Below, in pieces: positions 1 through 8,930 of a stretch of DNA of 64,000 nucleotides. The notes under the pieces were generated by a model. The model did not search any database and was not told the DNA's origin. It saw nothing but the letters and a program-made list of their open reading frames with translations. Source of the DNA: Psychrobacter sp. 4Dc. GTDB lineage: Bacteria > Pseudomonadota > Gammaproteobacteria > Pseudomonadales > Moraxellaceae. Both the position numbers and the translations under genes were made by a program. The stretch lies in contig NZ_PJAT01000006.1 of NCBI RefSeq assembly GCF_002836715.1, forward strand, positions 16,703 through 80,702, read 5' to 3'. Numbering within the stretch: position 1 is the stretch's first letter; every line of letters begins with the position of its first letter.

Positions 1-1565
1 AGGACTTTCGCCCTGAGATTCGCCAGTACTTGCTTGAGGACGATAAAGAACAAGTGCCGTTTTCACGCCAGCAGCGTGCGCTAGTCTATCAACGTGCTAA
101 GAACGTCAGTGACACCAATGCCTTTGGTACGCTAGATAATTTATATACTCATGGTAAAGAATGGTTTTTGCAATCCACCATCAGTGCACCGTTAGAGAAC
201 AAAGACTTTCGTATTATGGTAGGCGGTGAGCGTTGTCAGCAGCCACACGATATGTCGGTATTCAATATCTCTGCGATGAGCTTTGGCAGTCTGTCCGCGA
301 ACGCTATCATGGCACTCAATCAAGGCGCAAAACTCGGCGGATTTACTCATGACACGGGCGAAGGCGCGATCAGCCCTTATCATCGTAAGTTCGGTGGTGA
401 TTTGATTTGGGAATTGGGTACAGGCTACTTTGGTTGCCGTGATAATGATGGTAACTTTGATCCACAGTCTTTTGCTGAAAAAGCTGTCGATCCGCAAGTT
501 AAAATGATTGAAATCAAGCTTTCACAAGGTGCCAAGCCTGGTAAAGGTGGCGTCCTACCCTCTAGCAAAATTACGCAAGAGATTGCAGACACACGTCAAG
601 TACCTACGGGTCAAGACTGTATCTCGCCTTCTTCGCATACCGCATTTAGCACCCCGCGCGAGTTAGTCGCCTTTTGGCAGCAGCTGCGTGAGTTATCTGG
701 TGGCAAGCCAGTTGGCTTCAAGCTATGTATTGGTCAGCCATGGCAGTTTATGGCGATTGTCAAAGCGATGATAGAGACGGATAACTATCCTGATTTTATC
801 GTTATTGATGGTGCAGAAGGCGGCACAGGTGCAGCGCCTGTCGAGTTTATGGACAATGTCGGCATGCCAATGGTTGAAGGGTTTTTGCTCGTACATAATA
901 CCTTAGTCGGTGCAGGTATTCGTGACAAAATTAAGCTTGGCGTCAGTGGCAAGATCGTATCAGGCTTTGATATTGCGCGCATGATTGCGCTAGGTGCCGA
1001 TTGGTGTAACTCAGCACGTGGCTTTATGTTTGCGGTTGGCTGCATTCAGTCGCGCTCTTGTCATACCAACACTTGCCCAACGGGTGTAGCTACCCAAGAT
1101 CCATATCGTCAAAAGGCGCTCGACGTCCCTAGTAAAGCTGAGCGTGTTGCAAGTTTCCATAAAAACACGCTAAAATCGCTTGCCAGTATCGTAGGTGCGG
1201 TTGGTTTACAGCATCCTAGCCAATTACAGCCGTATCATATTGCACGCCGCTTAGACGATGGGCAGATTAAGCTGTTATCCAAATTCTTCTACTTTACTGA
1301 TAAAGGCGCATTGCTCGATCATAGTGCCCGTGCCGATGTATTTAACCAGATGTGGGTCATGGCAAACCCTGATAGCTTCTTAGCCAATAATGACGCACTC
1401 ATTGCTTATAACAAAGACTCGCGTGATAAGGGCAAGGAAACTGGCGCGCCAACAGAACACAGCGCTGGGTATAATTCTGAGCACTTGACCAATCTCACCG
1501 ATGGTGGACGATTAATTGGTAATGTGAACAATACAATCCGTGACTTTCCGCCTACTAATGACTGA
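1..1565 (+). CDS. FMN-binding glutamate synthase family protein (3' part, cut by window edge)
   Basis: The frame is open from the first full codon at position 3 and runs to TGA at 1563-1565. Residues before the TTG at 30 (DFRPEIRQYL) read as family sequence, so the gene begins upstream of the window and the TTG is not the start. The protein matches the GltB-like FMN domain of stand-alone glutamate-synthase-family enzymes: an SFGSLS segment, a glycine-rich EGGTGAAP phosphate-binding region, and a cysteine cluster CxxxxxCHTNTC that in GltB binds a 3Fe-4S cluster. There is no amidotransferase domain in the part seen, so the ammonia donor and exact substrate cannot be assigned. The next gene on this strand begins about 105 bases downstream. 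Confidence 0.85.
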   Translation, partial: DFRPEIRQYLLEDDKEQVPFSRQQRALVYQRAKNVSDTNAFGTLDNLYTHGKEWFLQSTISAPLENKDFRIMVGGERCQQPHDMSVFNISAMSFGSLSANAIMALNQGAKLGGFTHDTGEGAISPYHRKFGGDLIWELGTGYFGCRDNDGNFDPQSFAEKAVDPQVKMIEIKLSQGAKPGKGGVLPSSKITQEIADTRQVPTGQDCISPSSHTAFSTPRELVAFWQQLRELSGGKPVGFKLCIGQPWQFMAIVKAMIETDNYPDFIVIDGAEGGTGAAPVEFMDNVGMPMVEGFLLVHNTLVGAGIRDKIKLGVSGKIVSGFDIARMIALGADWCNSARGFMFAVGCIQSRSCHTNTCPTGVATQDPYRQKALDVPSKAERVASFHKNTLKSLASIVGAVGLQHPSQLQPYHIARRLDDGQIKLLSKFFYFTDKGALLDHSARADVFNQMWVMANPDSFLANNDALIAYNKDSRDKGKETGAPTEHSAGYNSEHLTNLTDGGRLIGNVNNTIRDFPPTND

Positions 1566-1670
1566 ATCAGTGCCTAAATCGTTGTATTTAAAAAGTAGTG
1601 ATGAAGGAGTAATTAAGCGGTAGATAGTAACCAAACTCAAATAATTTACACATTAAAAGACGCGTGATTG

Positions 1671-2483
1671 ATGCCAAGTTCTATTTTTAACTTATTCTTA
1701 TCAACGATGGTACTTGCGCTAGGCCTGAGCGCCTGCCAGCAGACAAATACCAATGCGACTAGTAGCGATACCGATAGCTGGTCATGTCAGACTAAAGACA
1801 CGCCCTTTGCTTATAGTGTTTGCCGTGTCGATGCTACCGCGTTAGCGAGCGAGCGTTATTCATTACAACTGTTTTGGCAATCCTCTGATAACAATGAGCC
1901 TCTGCTGACCTTTGATGCGTTATTGGCCACATTACCGAATCATGAGACCCTCAAATTTGCGATGAATGCAGGCATGTATAATGAAAACTATGCGCCGATT
2001 GGCTATACCGTCATCGAAGGCAAAGAACTCAAATCGCTAAATACAAAAGAAGGTGGCGGTAATTTTCATCTATTACCTAATGGGGTTATGTGGTGGGACC
2101 AAGCTGGCAACGTGCAAATCACCGAAAGTAATGCGTTAAATGAGCAGCTAAACAATGGTGATGTGCAGCCTTGGTATGCGACGCAATCGGGCCCTATGCT
2201 GGTCATCAATGACGAGATACACCCACAGTTCAACCCCAATAGCAGCTCAATCAAACTGCGTAATGGTGCAGGCGTTTGCCGTGATGGCAGTATACAGCTC
2301 GTTAATAGCTATGAGCCTGTAACCTTTTATCAGTTTGCAGAACTATTTAAGAATGAGTTAGGTTGTTCAAACGCGCTGTTTTTAGACGGTGGTATTGCCT
2401 CAGCATTGTATGCGCCTAGTATCGATAAGCAGGATAAAAAAGAGATGGGCGTGATGATTGGATTGGTTGAAAATAAAGAGTAA
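1671..2483 (+). CDS. Phosphodiester glycosidase family (NAGPA/DUF2233) lipoprotein
   Basis: A 270-residue protein with a lipoprotein signal peptide: a hydrophobic stretch followed by LGLSAC, so the mature protein would start at the lipidated cysteine near residue 22 and sit in an envelope membrane. The body has the conserved run of the NAGPA/DUF2233 family: FAMNAGMY, then GNFHLLPNGV, ATQSGPMLV, and a C-terminal LFLDGGIASALY. The family is linked to hydrolysis of phosphodiester or glycosidic bonds on sugars, but the bacterial substrate is generally unknown. An in-frame TTG lies one codon upstream; I prefer the ATG at 1671. It converges on hmp, with a shared terminator between. Confidence 0.75.
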   Translation: MPSSIFNLFLSTMVLALGLSACQQTNTNATSSDTDSWSCQTKDTPFAYSVCRVDATALASERYSLQLFWQSSDNNEPLLTFDALLATLPNHETLKFAMNAGMYNENYAPIGYTVIEGKELKSLNTKEGGGNFHLLPNGVMWWDQAGNVQITESNALNEQLNNGDVQPWYATQSGPMLVINDEIHPQFNPNSSSIKLRNGAGVCRDGSIQLVNSYEPVTFYQFAELFKNELGCSNALFLDGGIASALYAPSIDKQDKKEMGVMIGLVENKE

Positions 2484-2546
2484 TACGCATCTATATTTCA
2501 ATGTTAATATCTAACTCCTATTGCTTCTTATATTGCGTTCAATAAA

Positions 2547-2586
2547 AAGCACTTGAAATGACGTTGTCATTCAAGTGCTTTTTTTG
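2547..2586. terminator. Bidirectional intrinsic terminator between the NAGPA-family gene and hmp
   Basis: Stem AGCACTTGAAATGAC / GTCATTCAAGTGCT with one bulged A and a GTT loop, flanked by an A-run on the left and a T-run on the right, so it can serve both converging genes. Confidence 0.85.
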
Positions 2587-2623
2587 TTATTGGTAATAAT
2601 TAGTGGCTAACAATCGCTAAAAA

Positions 2624-3820
2624 CTAGCCACCCAAGCTCATCTTAGGGCCAAATGGTTCGTAGTGGACGCTATCGACACCATGATCTAATGCTACTAACC
2701 CATCAATCATGCTCTCCATAAATGGCATCGAGCCGCACACATAGATATCGGCAGGATTAGGCAAGGTAGCAAGCCACGCGGCATCCAATAACTGCCCAGA
2801 CTCAAAGTAAAATATATGCTTTTCTACACTCTCAGCCTGTTCGAGTAACTTACTAACTTGATCAGAAAAAGCATGATGAGCGATATTTTGACATGCATAA
2901 ACCCAAATAATAGGACGTTTAGGATTGGCTAATACTTGCGCCTCTAGCATAGACAGTACAGGCGTCACCCCGACTCCTGCACTCATCAACACCAATGGAA
3001 TATCATTTTGCTGTATCAAATCTTGATTGAGCGCAAAGTCACCAGCTGGCGCCGATAATAAAACCGTATCACCTACTTCTAGTTGATCATGCATATAGTT
3101 AGAAACCAACCCATGATGTTCATTACGGTTATCACGTCGAACCGCAAACTGAATGCCCGTATCGGTACTGGCAGAGTATAAAGAATAATGACGTAAGGCT
3201 ATATGGTCGCTGTCTTTTGGGTCTGTTTTCACCGTGATGTATTGACCAGCGGTTAAGGTCAATTTGCTCAGGTCAATATCTTGATTACTATCTTCATTGT
3301 CGTTCACTGGCACTACTGTAAAGGCTGCGATATCCGTAGCAACTGCTTCTTTTTTAGTGACCTTAAACAGTGCAAACCCCTGCCACATTGCTTCTTCATA
3401 CATACCATGTTCAATTTGGATAAATACTGAGGCAATTTCATCATAAGCTTCTGTCCAAGCGTCGATAATGTCATCGGTAGCCGCCTCACCTAATACTTCT
3501 TTTATCGCCCCAATTAGATGCTTACCAACGATAGGATAATGCTCAGGCAATATCTGTAAGGCTCTATGCTTATGGCTAATCTGGGTCACTTGTGGCAATA
3601 GCATAGCCAACTTGTCCAAGTGCTTGGCAGCAGCCAATACCGTCATTGCTAGTGCCGTCTGCTGTCTTCCCAATTTTTGATTGGTCTCATTAAAAATATC
3701 TAACAGCTCAGGATGCTCATTAAACATATTTTTATAAAACACAGTGGTAATCGCAACGCCATGCTCTTCGAGTACGGGAACAGTTGCGGTGACGATTTCT
3801 AACGTTTTTGGTGAGGCCAT
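2624..3820 (-). CDS. hmp: Flavohemoglobin, nitric oxide dioxygenase
   Basis: Oxidises NO to nitrate using O2 and NAD(P)H in the cytoplasm. The N-terminal globin domain (about residues 1-140) carries the proximal-histidine region KHRALQILPEHYPIVGKHL. The FAD domain has the RHYSLYSAS segment, and the NAD domain has SAGVGVTPVLSML and VCGSMPFM. About 398 residues, normal for Hmp. Two starts are possible: the ATG at 3838 has no visible ribosome site, whereas the ATG at 3820 is preceded by AAGAGA at good spacing and gives an N-terminus aligned with family members, so 3820 is used. An NsrR-like palindrome lies about 130 bases upstream, which fits NO-induced expression. Confidence 0.93.
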   Translation of the reverse strand: MASPKTLEIVTATVPVLEEHGVAITTVFYKNMFNEHPELLDIFNETNQKLGRQQTALAMTVLAAAKHLDKLAMLLPQVTQISHKHRALQILPEHYPIVGKHLIGAIKEVLGEAATDDIIDAWTEAYDEIASVFIQIEHGMYEEAMWQGFALFKVTKKEAVATDIAAFTVVPVNDNEDSNQDIDLSKLTLTAGQYITVKTDPKDSDHIALRHYSLYSASTDTGIQFAVRRDNRNEHHGLVSNYMHDQLEVGDTVLLSAPAGDFALNQDLIQQNDIPLVLMSAGVGVTPVLSMLEAQVLANPKRPIIWVYACQNIAHHAFSDQVSKLLEQAESVEKHIFYFESGQLLDAAWLATLPNPADIYVCGSMPFMESMIDGLVALDHGVDSVHYEPFGPKMSLGG

Positions 3821-3952
3821 GTTGTTTCTCTTAGTCATTAACTACATTGATAAATTGAAATGTTAAAAATAATCCGTCTAAACTGGCAATAATGAGTAGA
3901 CCTTTTTACAGTAGTCATCAAAATTATTAGCCGACCAATACAGAATATTTAT

Positions 3953-3975
3953 AACATTCATTTAAAATGAATTTT
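3953..3975 (-). promoter_or_regulatory. NsrR-like operator upstream of hmp
   Basis: The 17-bp core at 3956-3972 (ATTCATTT-A-AAATGAAT) is a perfect 8-1-8 inverted repeat. With its flanks it closely follows the 11-1-11 NsrR consensus known from enteric bacteria (AAnATGCATTTnAAATGCATnTT). It stands in the hmp promoter region, the classical NsrR target. The match was made by eye. Confidence 0.6.
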
Positions 3976-4033
3976 AACACACTTTACTAGGCATACCAAT
4001 ATAGGATGACTATAGAACCTATTTGCATCGATA

Positions 4034-4070
4034 AAAAAACAGCCGCTATGTTGTCATAACGGCTGTTTTT
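4034..4070 (-). terminator. Intrinsic terminator of the MoxR/VWA unit
   Basis: Read on the minus strand: AACAGCCGTTATG, ACAA loop, CATAGCGGCTGTT, then a run of T. It lies about 55 bases past the stop of the VWA gene. Confidence 0.8.
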
Positions 4071-4123
4071 ATAAGGGTTTAAGCTGTGTTAACAGGCTTT
4101 ATCAATCAGGCTGAATATCAAAA

Positions 4124-5347
4124 TTACCGTGCCATATATTGAGTCATTTCTTCAACACCATGTAGCGTCATCGGATACATCTTATTTTCGAACAGCTTTT
4201 TAATCTCAACGATGGTCTGTGTATATTGCCAATACGATGGGTTTTCAGGATTGAGCCAAGTTACTTTATCAAAATGCTCCAGTACTCGCTTCAGCCATAC
4301 GATGCCCGCTTCATTATTCATATATTCTACGCTGCCACCTACTGTCATCAGCTCATAAGGTGACATCGATGCATCACCGACGAAGATAACACGATACTCA
4401 CGGCCATATTTATTGAGTAGCTCAAACGTTGGCATCGGCGCACTATGACGACGATTGTTGTCCTTCCACACATAGTCATACAGGCAGTTATGGAAATAAA
4501 AGAACTCTAAGGTTTTAAATTCATTTTTTGCCGCAGAAAACAGTTTTTCGAGCGCTTCAACATGGATATCCATACTGCCACCCACATCAAACAACATTAG
4601 CACTTTGACTCGGTTACGGCGCTCCGCTTGCATATGTATATCGAGCACACCCTTTTTTGCCGTACGCTTAATCGTCTCATGAATATCAAGCTCATCAGCA
4701 CTGCCAGTCCGCGCAAACTGACGCAGATTGCGTAGCGCCATCTGAATTTGACGAGTACCGAGCTGATTGTCGTCATCGAGATTGCGATATTTTCGCTGCT
4801 CCCAGACTTTTGCCGCACTGCGTTTGCGAGACTCACCGCCGACACGTACGCCTTCTGGATGATCACCATAGGCACCAAATGGCGAAGTCCCGCCCGTGCC
4901 TACCCATTTACTACCACCTTGATGACGCTCTTTTTGCTCTTTTAACCGTTCCTCTAACGCCTTCATCAGCTCTTCAAGCGAGCCGTACTTTTTCAGTAGG
5001 CGTCTTTGCTCTTCGGTCAGATTCTTTGGATCGAGCTTTAAATCTAGCCACTCTTTGGGCACGTCCGTTAGCTTGGCTAATAGCTCATCCATATCGAGAC
5101 TATCGACACCTTCAAAATAATCTGCCATTGCCCGATCGAACTTATCAAAATGGCGCTCATCTTTGACCATGCACAGTCGAATCAGCCGATACATATCTTC
5201 GCGGCTAGCAAAAGTAGTCAGTGCTGGATCTTCAGGATGCGACTGCATCATCAGCCCTTTATCTAATGCGGCATTGAGATCGAGCAGCTCGCGCGTACTG
5301 ACTGGCACGCCATAAGTACGCAAGGTATAGAATAGTTTGATAAACAT
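4124..5347 (-). CDS. VWA domain protein, CoxE-like, partner of the upstream MoxR ATPase
   Basis: 407 residues. The N-terminal half is charged and helical (for example LTEEQRRLLKKYGSLEELMKALEERLKEQKE, residues 110-140), followed by a glycine-rich stretch. A von Willebrand A domain starts near residue 245. The metal-site motif reads DVGGS (254-258), so the first serine of the usual DxSxS is a glycine; a later acidic site is in FVGDASMSP (about 320-330). MoxR ATPases and VWA proteins of this type usually work as a pair to insert metals or remodel protein complexes; the client here is unknown. The gene lies 146 bases downstream of the ATPase gene on the same strand and ends in a terminator. Confidence 0.8.
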   Translation of the reverse strand: MFIKLFYTLRTYGVPVSTRELLDLNAALDKGLMMQSHPEDPALTTFASREDMYRLIRLCMVKDERHFDKFDRAMADYFEGVDSLDMDELLAKLTDVPKEWLDLKLDPKNLTEEQRRLLKKYGSLEELMKALEERLKEQKERHQGGSKWVGTGGTSPFGAYGDHPEGVRVGGESRKRSAAKVWEQRKYRNLDDDNQLGTRQIQMALRNLRQFARTGSADELDIHETIKRTAKKGVLDIHMQAERRNRVKVLMLFDVGGSMDIHVEALEKLFSAAKNEFKTLEFFYFHNCLYDYVWKDNNRRHSAPMPTFELLNKYGREYRVIFVGDASMSPYELMTVGGSVEYMNNEAGIVWLKRVLEHFDKVTWLNPENPSYWQYTQTIVEIKKLFENKMYPMTLHGVEEMTQYMAR

Positions 5348-5493
5348 AAGAGTCGTATCACTTATTGGCTGATATTATTATCTGATGATATTGCTGATAT
5401 CATTGATTGCTACAGTCACAGGTTGAGCGTTTGCATTGACCTTCATAATAGATATCGGACATCGGATATTAAAGTCAACGCAAGCTGCAAACA

Positions 5494-6357
5494 TTAGCGA
5501 CGCATCATATTGGCAAAACGCTGTAATAAACTCACATCTGCCTCGTTTTTGAGCAATGCGCCATATAGAGGTGGAATAGACTTTTCGCCGCGCAGATTTT
5601 CTTCTAGCTCGTCCTGAGCCATATCATCAGCAAGTAACAAGGTTAACCAATCGACCAACTCAGACGTTGATGGCGGCTTTTTAAGACCTTGAATACCACG
5701 CAGTTTATAGAAAATATCCAATGCATCATTGACCAGTTTTTCCTGAATATCTGGAAAATGCACTTCGATGATTTGGCGCATGGTTTCTTCTTCTGGGAAG
5801 TCAATATAGTGGAAGAAACAACGACGCAAAAAGGCATCTGGTAGCTCTTTTTCATTGTTTGAAGTAATAATAACCACTGGACGCTGCGCCGCTGTAATAG
5901 TTTCGCCAGTCTCATAAACATAAAAAGACATCTTATCAAGCTCATGTAGCAAGTCATTTGGGAACTCGATATCGGCTTTATCAATCTCATCAATCAGCAG
6001 TACGCTACGCTCTTTACTGGTAAAAGCGTCCCATAGCTTGCCTGGCTTGATATAGTTACTAATCTCATAAACCTTGTCATCACCCAACTGCGAATCACGC
6101 AGGCGCGATACCGCATCATATTCATACAGACCTTGCTCAGCTTTGGTGGTCGACTTGATATGCCACGTAATCAGCGGCATGCCTAAACTTTCTGCAACTT
6201 CTTCGGCTAGCAGGGTCTTACCAGTTCCTGGCTCACCTTTGATCAGCAATGGCTTTTGTAAGGTCATAGCGGCATTTACTGCCAGTTGCAAATCATCGGT
6301 AGCAATATAACTACTGGTACCAGTAAAGTTTTGCTTAGTATTGTCAGCTGTGGTCAT
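5494..6357 (-). CDS. MoxR-family AAA+ ATPase
   Basis: 287 residues with Walker A GEPGTGKT (41-48), Walker B LLIDEID (120-126), a sensor-1 region IITSNNEKELPDAFLRRC (about 162-180) and a small helical lid domain. This is the compact MoxR type that acts as a chaperone-like ATPase with a VWA partner, and the partner is the next gene downstream. ATG at 6357 is preceded by GAGA at suitable spacing. An IS5-family element is inserted 67 bases upstream of the start, leaving little native promoter DNA. Confidence 0.85.
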   Translation of the reverse strand: MTTADNTKQNFTGTSSYIATDDLQLAVNAAMTLQKPLLIKGEPGTGKTLLAEEVAESLGMPLITWHIKSTTKAEQGLYEYDAVSRLRDSQLGDDKVYEISNYIKPGKLWDAFTSKERSVLLIDEIDKADIEFPNDLLHELDKMSFYVYETGETITAAQRPVVIITSNNEKELPDAFLRRCFFHYIDFPEEETMRQIIEVHFPDIQEKLVNDALDIFYKLRGIQGLKKPPSTSELVDWLTLLLADDMAQDELEENLRGEKSIPPLYGALLKNEADVSLLQRFANMMRR

Positions 6358-6503
6358 AATCAGATCTCGATTGTTGTTATAGATAAATTGTTATAAATGG
6401 ATAGGTCTAAAACATAAATGACTAGGGCGTGTCTTCAATTGGATAAGCCCTAAATAATAGTTACAATACCGCATCTATTGAGTCGATGCGAGAAATACAA
6501 GTT

Positions 6504-6959
6504 ATGGCAAGAAAAGCATTAACAGATACGCTTTGGGATCAATTGCAATCGACGATGATAAAGTACGGCTGCTATCAAACTCAAAACAGCCGAGAGATCA
6601 TGGAAGCCATACTGTGGAAACTACGCACAGGGGCGCCTTGGCGTGACATACCTGAAGAATTATGTTCGTGGAAAACAGCCTATAGTCGTTTCAACCGCTG
6701 GTCGAAAACTGGCTTATGGGCGGATTTTTTTTTGGCTTACGAAAAGAAGTTGATACGGAATGGGTATTCACAGACGGAAGCTATGTTCGCTGTCATCAGC
6801 ATGCAAGTGGAGCTCGGCGTGGTGAAGAGCGAGCAATTGGACAAAGCCGTGGCGGAGCAACTACAAAGATACACCTATCCTGTGATGCCGATGGATATCC
6901 GCTCCATTTTAAAATCACTGGGGGTGACGTCCACGACAGTCAAATTGCAGGTGAATTGA
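6504..6959 (+). CDS. IS5-family transposase, frame A
   Basis: N-terminal part of the transposase, with the DUF4096-type DNA-binding region: KYGCYQTQNSREIMEAILWKLRTGAPWRDIPEE. Sequence after about position 6733 (LAYEKKLIRNG...) is out of the conserved frame. The productive protein is expected to slip back one base on the T9 run at 6725-6733 and continue in frame B. An upstream TTG/ATG option exists at 6486; the ATG at 6504 gives the usual MARKALTD start. Confidence 0.75.
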   Translation: MARKALTDTLWDQLQSTMIKYGCYQTQNSREIMEAILWKLRTGAPWRDIPEELCSWKTAYSRFNRWSKTGLWADFFLAYEKKLIRNGYSQTEAMFAVISMQVELGVVKSEQLDKAVAEQLQRYTYPVMPMDIRSILKSLGVTSTTVKLQVN

Positions 6960-7255
6960 TTGAGATGATTGGACAGGCAGATTACTTTATCGCTGATAAA
7001 GGCTATGACTCAGAGTGTATCAGAGACAAAGCTCGCAGCCATAATATGATACCTGTCGTTCCTAAAAGGAAGAATGCCAAACAGCCTAATCCAGAGTTTG
7101 ATAGCTATTTGTACAAGCTGCGTCATCTTGTTGAAAATATGTTTGCAAGGCTTAAGCATTTTCGTAGTATCGCTACTCGCTATGAGAAGTTAGCGCGTAA
7201 TTTTAAGTCAATGCTTTATCTGGCGTGTACTATCGTTCATTGTAAGATGAATTGA
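6716..7255 (+). CDS. IS5-family transposase, frame B (catalytic part)
   Basis: Carries the catalytic triad region of the DDE transposase: TDGSYVRCHQH, IADKGYDS and LVENMFARLKHFRSIATRYEK. It lies in the -1 frame relative to frame A; the two frames coincide at GFFFGLRKE over the T9 run. It is unlikely to be translated alone from the ATG at 6716; the junction is probably near 6731. It ends 10 bases before the outer edge of the right terminal repeat. Confidence 0.75.
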   Translation: MGGFFFGLRKEVDTEWVFTDGSYVRCHQHASGARRGEERAIGQSRGGATTKIHLSCDADGYPLHFKITGGDVHDSQIAGELIEMIGQADYFIADKGYDSECIRDKARSHNMIPVVPKRKNAKQPNPEFDSYLYKLRHLVENMFARLKHFRSIATRYEKLARNFKSMLYLACTIVHCKMN

Positions 7256-7411
7256 AGACACGCCCTAATAACGAATAAATTGGTAAAGAATAAATTAGAT
7301 TAGCACAGCCTGATGCATTGCCAAAATACTCATGCGTTCGCATTTATTAACAATTGTTATGTGCAATGTATAGTGAGCTATTATTTATATTCCTAATAAA
7401 CAGTCGAGCAC

Positions 7412-7440
7412 AAAAAAAAGACACGCAGCGGTGTCTTTTT
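7412..7440 (-). terminator. Intrinsic terminator after the small membrane-protein gene
   Basis: Minus strand: AAGACACC, GCTGC loop, GTGTCTT followed by eight T. Lies about 60 bases past the stop at 7501. Confidence 0.75.
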
Positions 7441-7500
7441 ATTCGGGTATCAAATAACTTTTAAGACAATAATGTTGTCTCAACGCTTAGCCTATTTTTA

Positions 7501-8097
7501 TCACTTATCAGACGTATCGCTATCCGTTTTCTTAGCCGACGTACTGTCTTTTTTTAAGCTCACGTTAGTCTCAGGCTGTTCAGTTACGGTAGCGCCTTCT
7601 GGCAAATAACTGCCTGTGGTCATTTGCAATGTGGCCTGCGTATCTTCTGCGCTGCGACTGCGGGCTTTGTCCAAGCTTGATGCAAATGCGCTGCGTATCA
7701 ACTGCCATACAAAACCAACAAACAACCCTGCGACCAGTATCACCAATATCGGCAACATATTGGCAACCGCGCCTGCGTAATCTTTCATCATCACAGCATA
7801 GACGACGCTAATACTGGCTGGTGCAAGCTCGCTCGGATCGCCAAGTGCAGTACCTGGTGCTAATAATACTGCAAACAGAACCATCCAGCTCATACCGCCC
7901 AATGGCTTTGGCAGTACACGAGCAACGAGTATCCATAACACTAGTACCAAAACAGCACCGCCAAGATAAGCATACATCGGCAAATCAGCGGGCGGGACAT
8001 CCTTTACCATTTGGCCCCACCAAATGGCAATCTCACCGAGAATGTCACTGATAGACTCTAGCGGTAAGCTATGTAAGATATTTTTTAACCAGTCCAT
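7501..8097 (-). CDS. Unrecognised membrane protein with charged C-terminal tail
   Basis: 198 residues, family not recognised. Visible features are an amphipathic N-terminus, three or four hydrophobic segments (about residues 43-63 LGGAVLVLVLWILVARVL, 68-82 SWMVLFAVLLAPGTA, and 112-135 NMLPILVILVAGLFVGFVWQLI), and a hydrophilic tail rich in Ser, Thr, Lys and Asp ending DSDTSDK. The topology suggests an inner-membrane protein with a cytoplasmic or periplasmic tail. The ribosome site is weak (AGGT about 12 bases upstream). Its own terminator follows. Confidence 0.65.
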   Translation of the reverse strand: MDWLKNILHSLPLESISDILGEIAIWWGQMVKDVPPADLPMYAYLGGAVLVLVLWILVARVLPKPLGGMSWMVLFAVLLAPGTALGDPSELAPASISVVYAVMMKDYAGAVANMLPILVILVAGLFVGFVWQLIRSAFASSLDKARSRSAEDTQATLQMTTGSYLPEGATVTEQPETNVSLKKDSTSAKKTDSDTSDK

Positions 8098-8271
8098 GCG
8101 TGTTTATTTACCTGCGTTTATCGCCGGTGACACAATCTGTGTCTAGCGGTATATGTGCGTTCTGTAGAACCAGAATGAGGCCAACTACATAATAGACTTA
8201 TGCATTATGTAGGCTTATATGTACGTTGCGTATGGTGTCAGTTTATCACGACTCTCTACTCAAATGCATGT

Positions 8272-8347
8272 GAGCAAGTGTGTCGTAGGTTTTTATCGAC
8301 GCTATTTTCAAGATAGCGTACTGATATGTCCTACCACACTTACTTGC
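8272..8347. repeat. Imperfect inverted repeat around a small hairpin, 3' of ycgL
   Basis: GCAAGTGTG..CGTAGG at 8274-8289 faces CCTACCACACTTACTTGC at 8330-8347, and encloses CGCTAT/ATAGCG at about 8310-8328. No T-run follows, so it is not a standard terminator; it could stabilise a 3' end. Confidence 0.35.
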
Positions 8348-8358
8348 TGACAAATCCA

Positions 8359-8679
8359 TTAATTATAGATGCTGTCCTGCGATTCACGAGCACGCAGCTC
8401 TGCTTGGCGGCGCATCACGTCTTGCGGCGGCAACTGCACAAAGTAACCTTGAGACTGTAATTTTGCCAGTACTTCTTCTTTATCGACACGAGCGAGCTTA
8501 TCTTTAGTTGATAAGTCCAAATGCATGACGAACTTACTACGGCCTAAACCTGCACGGAAATCTTTTGGTAATACGCCAAGCCAGTCTTTGATCTCATCAG
8601 TATCGTCAGGATAATCAGGACGCGCAATGTAGATATACATGTCGTCATGTTTTGGAAATTTATAAATATCGCAATGCAT
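8359..8679 (-). CDS. YcgL-domain protein
   Basis: 106 residues. Matches the short cytoplasmic YcgL (DUF709) family: N-terminal MHCDIYKFPKHDDMYIYI, central KFVMHLDLSTKDKLARVDKEEVLAKLQSQGYFVQLPP. Function of the family is not established. The ATG at 8679 has AGGTGG five bases upstream; the GTG nine bases earlier falls inside that ribosome site, so 8679 is the start. In gammaproteobacteria ycgL often neighbours rnd, but here rnd is 8 kb away. Confidence 0.85.
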   Translation of the reverse strand: MHCDIYKFPKHDDMYIYIARPDYPDDTDEIKDWLGVLPKDFRAGLGRSKFVMHLDLSTKDKLARVDKEEVLAKLQSQGYFVQLPPQDVMRRQAELRARESQDSIYN

Positions 8680-8930
8680 AAAAACCACCTATCAGAAACT
8701 ATGGGCGTAGGTTAGCATATTTCAGGCAAATACCAGTAGTCGCTTTGCGTTTTGCTATGGTAATTTTTGTCAAAACACACAGACAAAACGCTGATATGAG
8801 CGATAAAAATATCGTTGTAAAACATAACCTATTTAACAGACTGCCCTATCAAAACATCATTTTTGCCAAATTTATTTATTTTAATGGCTTTGATGACTTG
8901 TAAAAGCGCTTTGAACCTTTCATAATAAAA

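Larger units (their letters stand above)
6425..7265 (+). mobile_element. IS5-family (IS427-like) insertion sequence, complete
   Basis: An 841-bp element with perfect terminal inverted repeats GGGCGTGTCTTCAATT at 6425-6440 and its complement at 7250-7265. It is flanked by TA on both sides (6423-6424 and 7266-7267), the short duplication expected of this group. It carries two overlapping reading frames of a DDE transposase joined by a probable -1 frameshift. Ends and frames are intact, so it may be active or recently inserted. Confidence 0.9.

Noticed and set aside
4748..5166. Plus-strand open frames opposite the VWA gene
   Set aside because: They lie entirely inside a well-supported minus-strand gene and have no family resemblance.
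8185..8212. CTACATAAT / ATTATGTAG inverted repeat
   Set aside because: AT-rich 9-bp arms without a T-run; may be chance in an AT-rich spacer.
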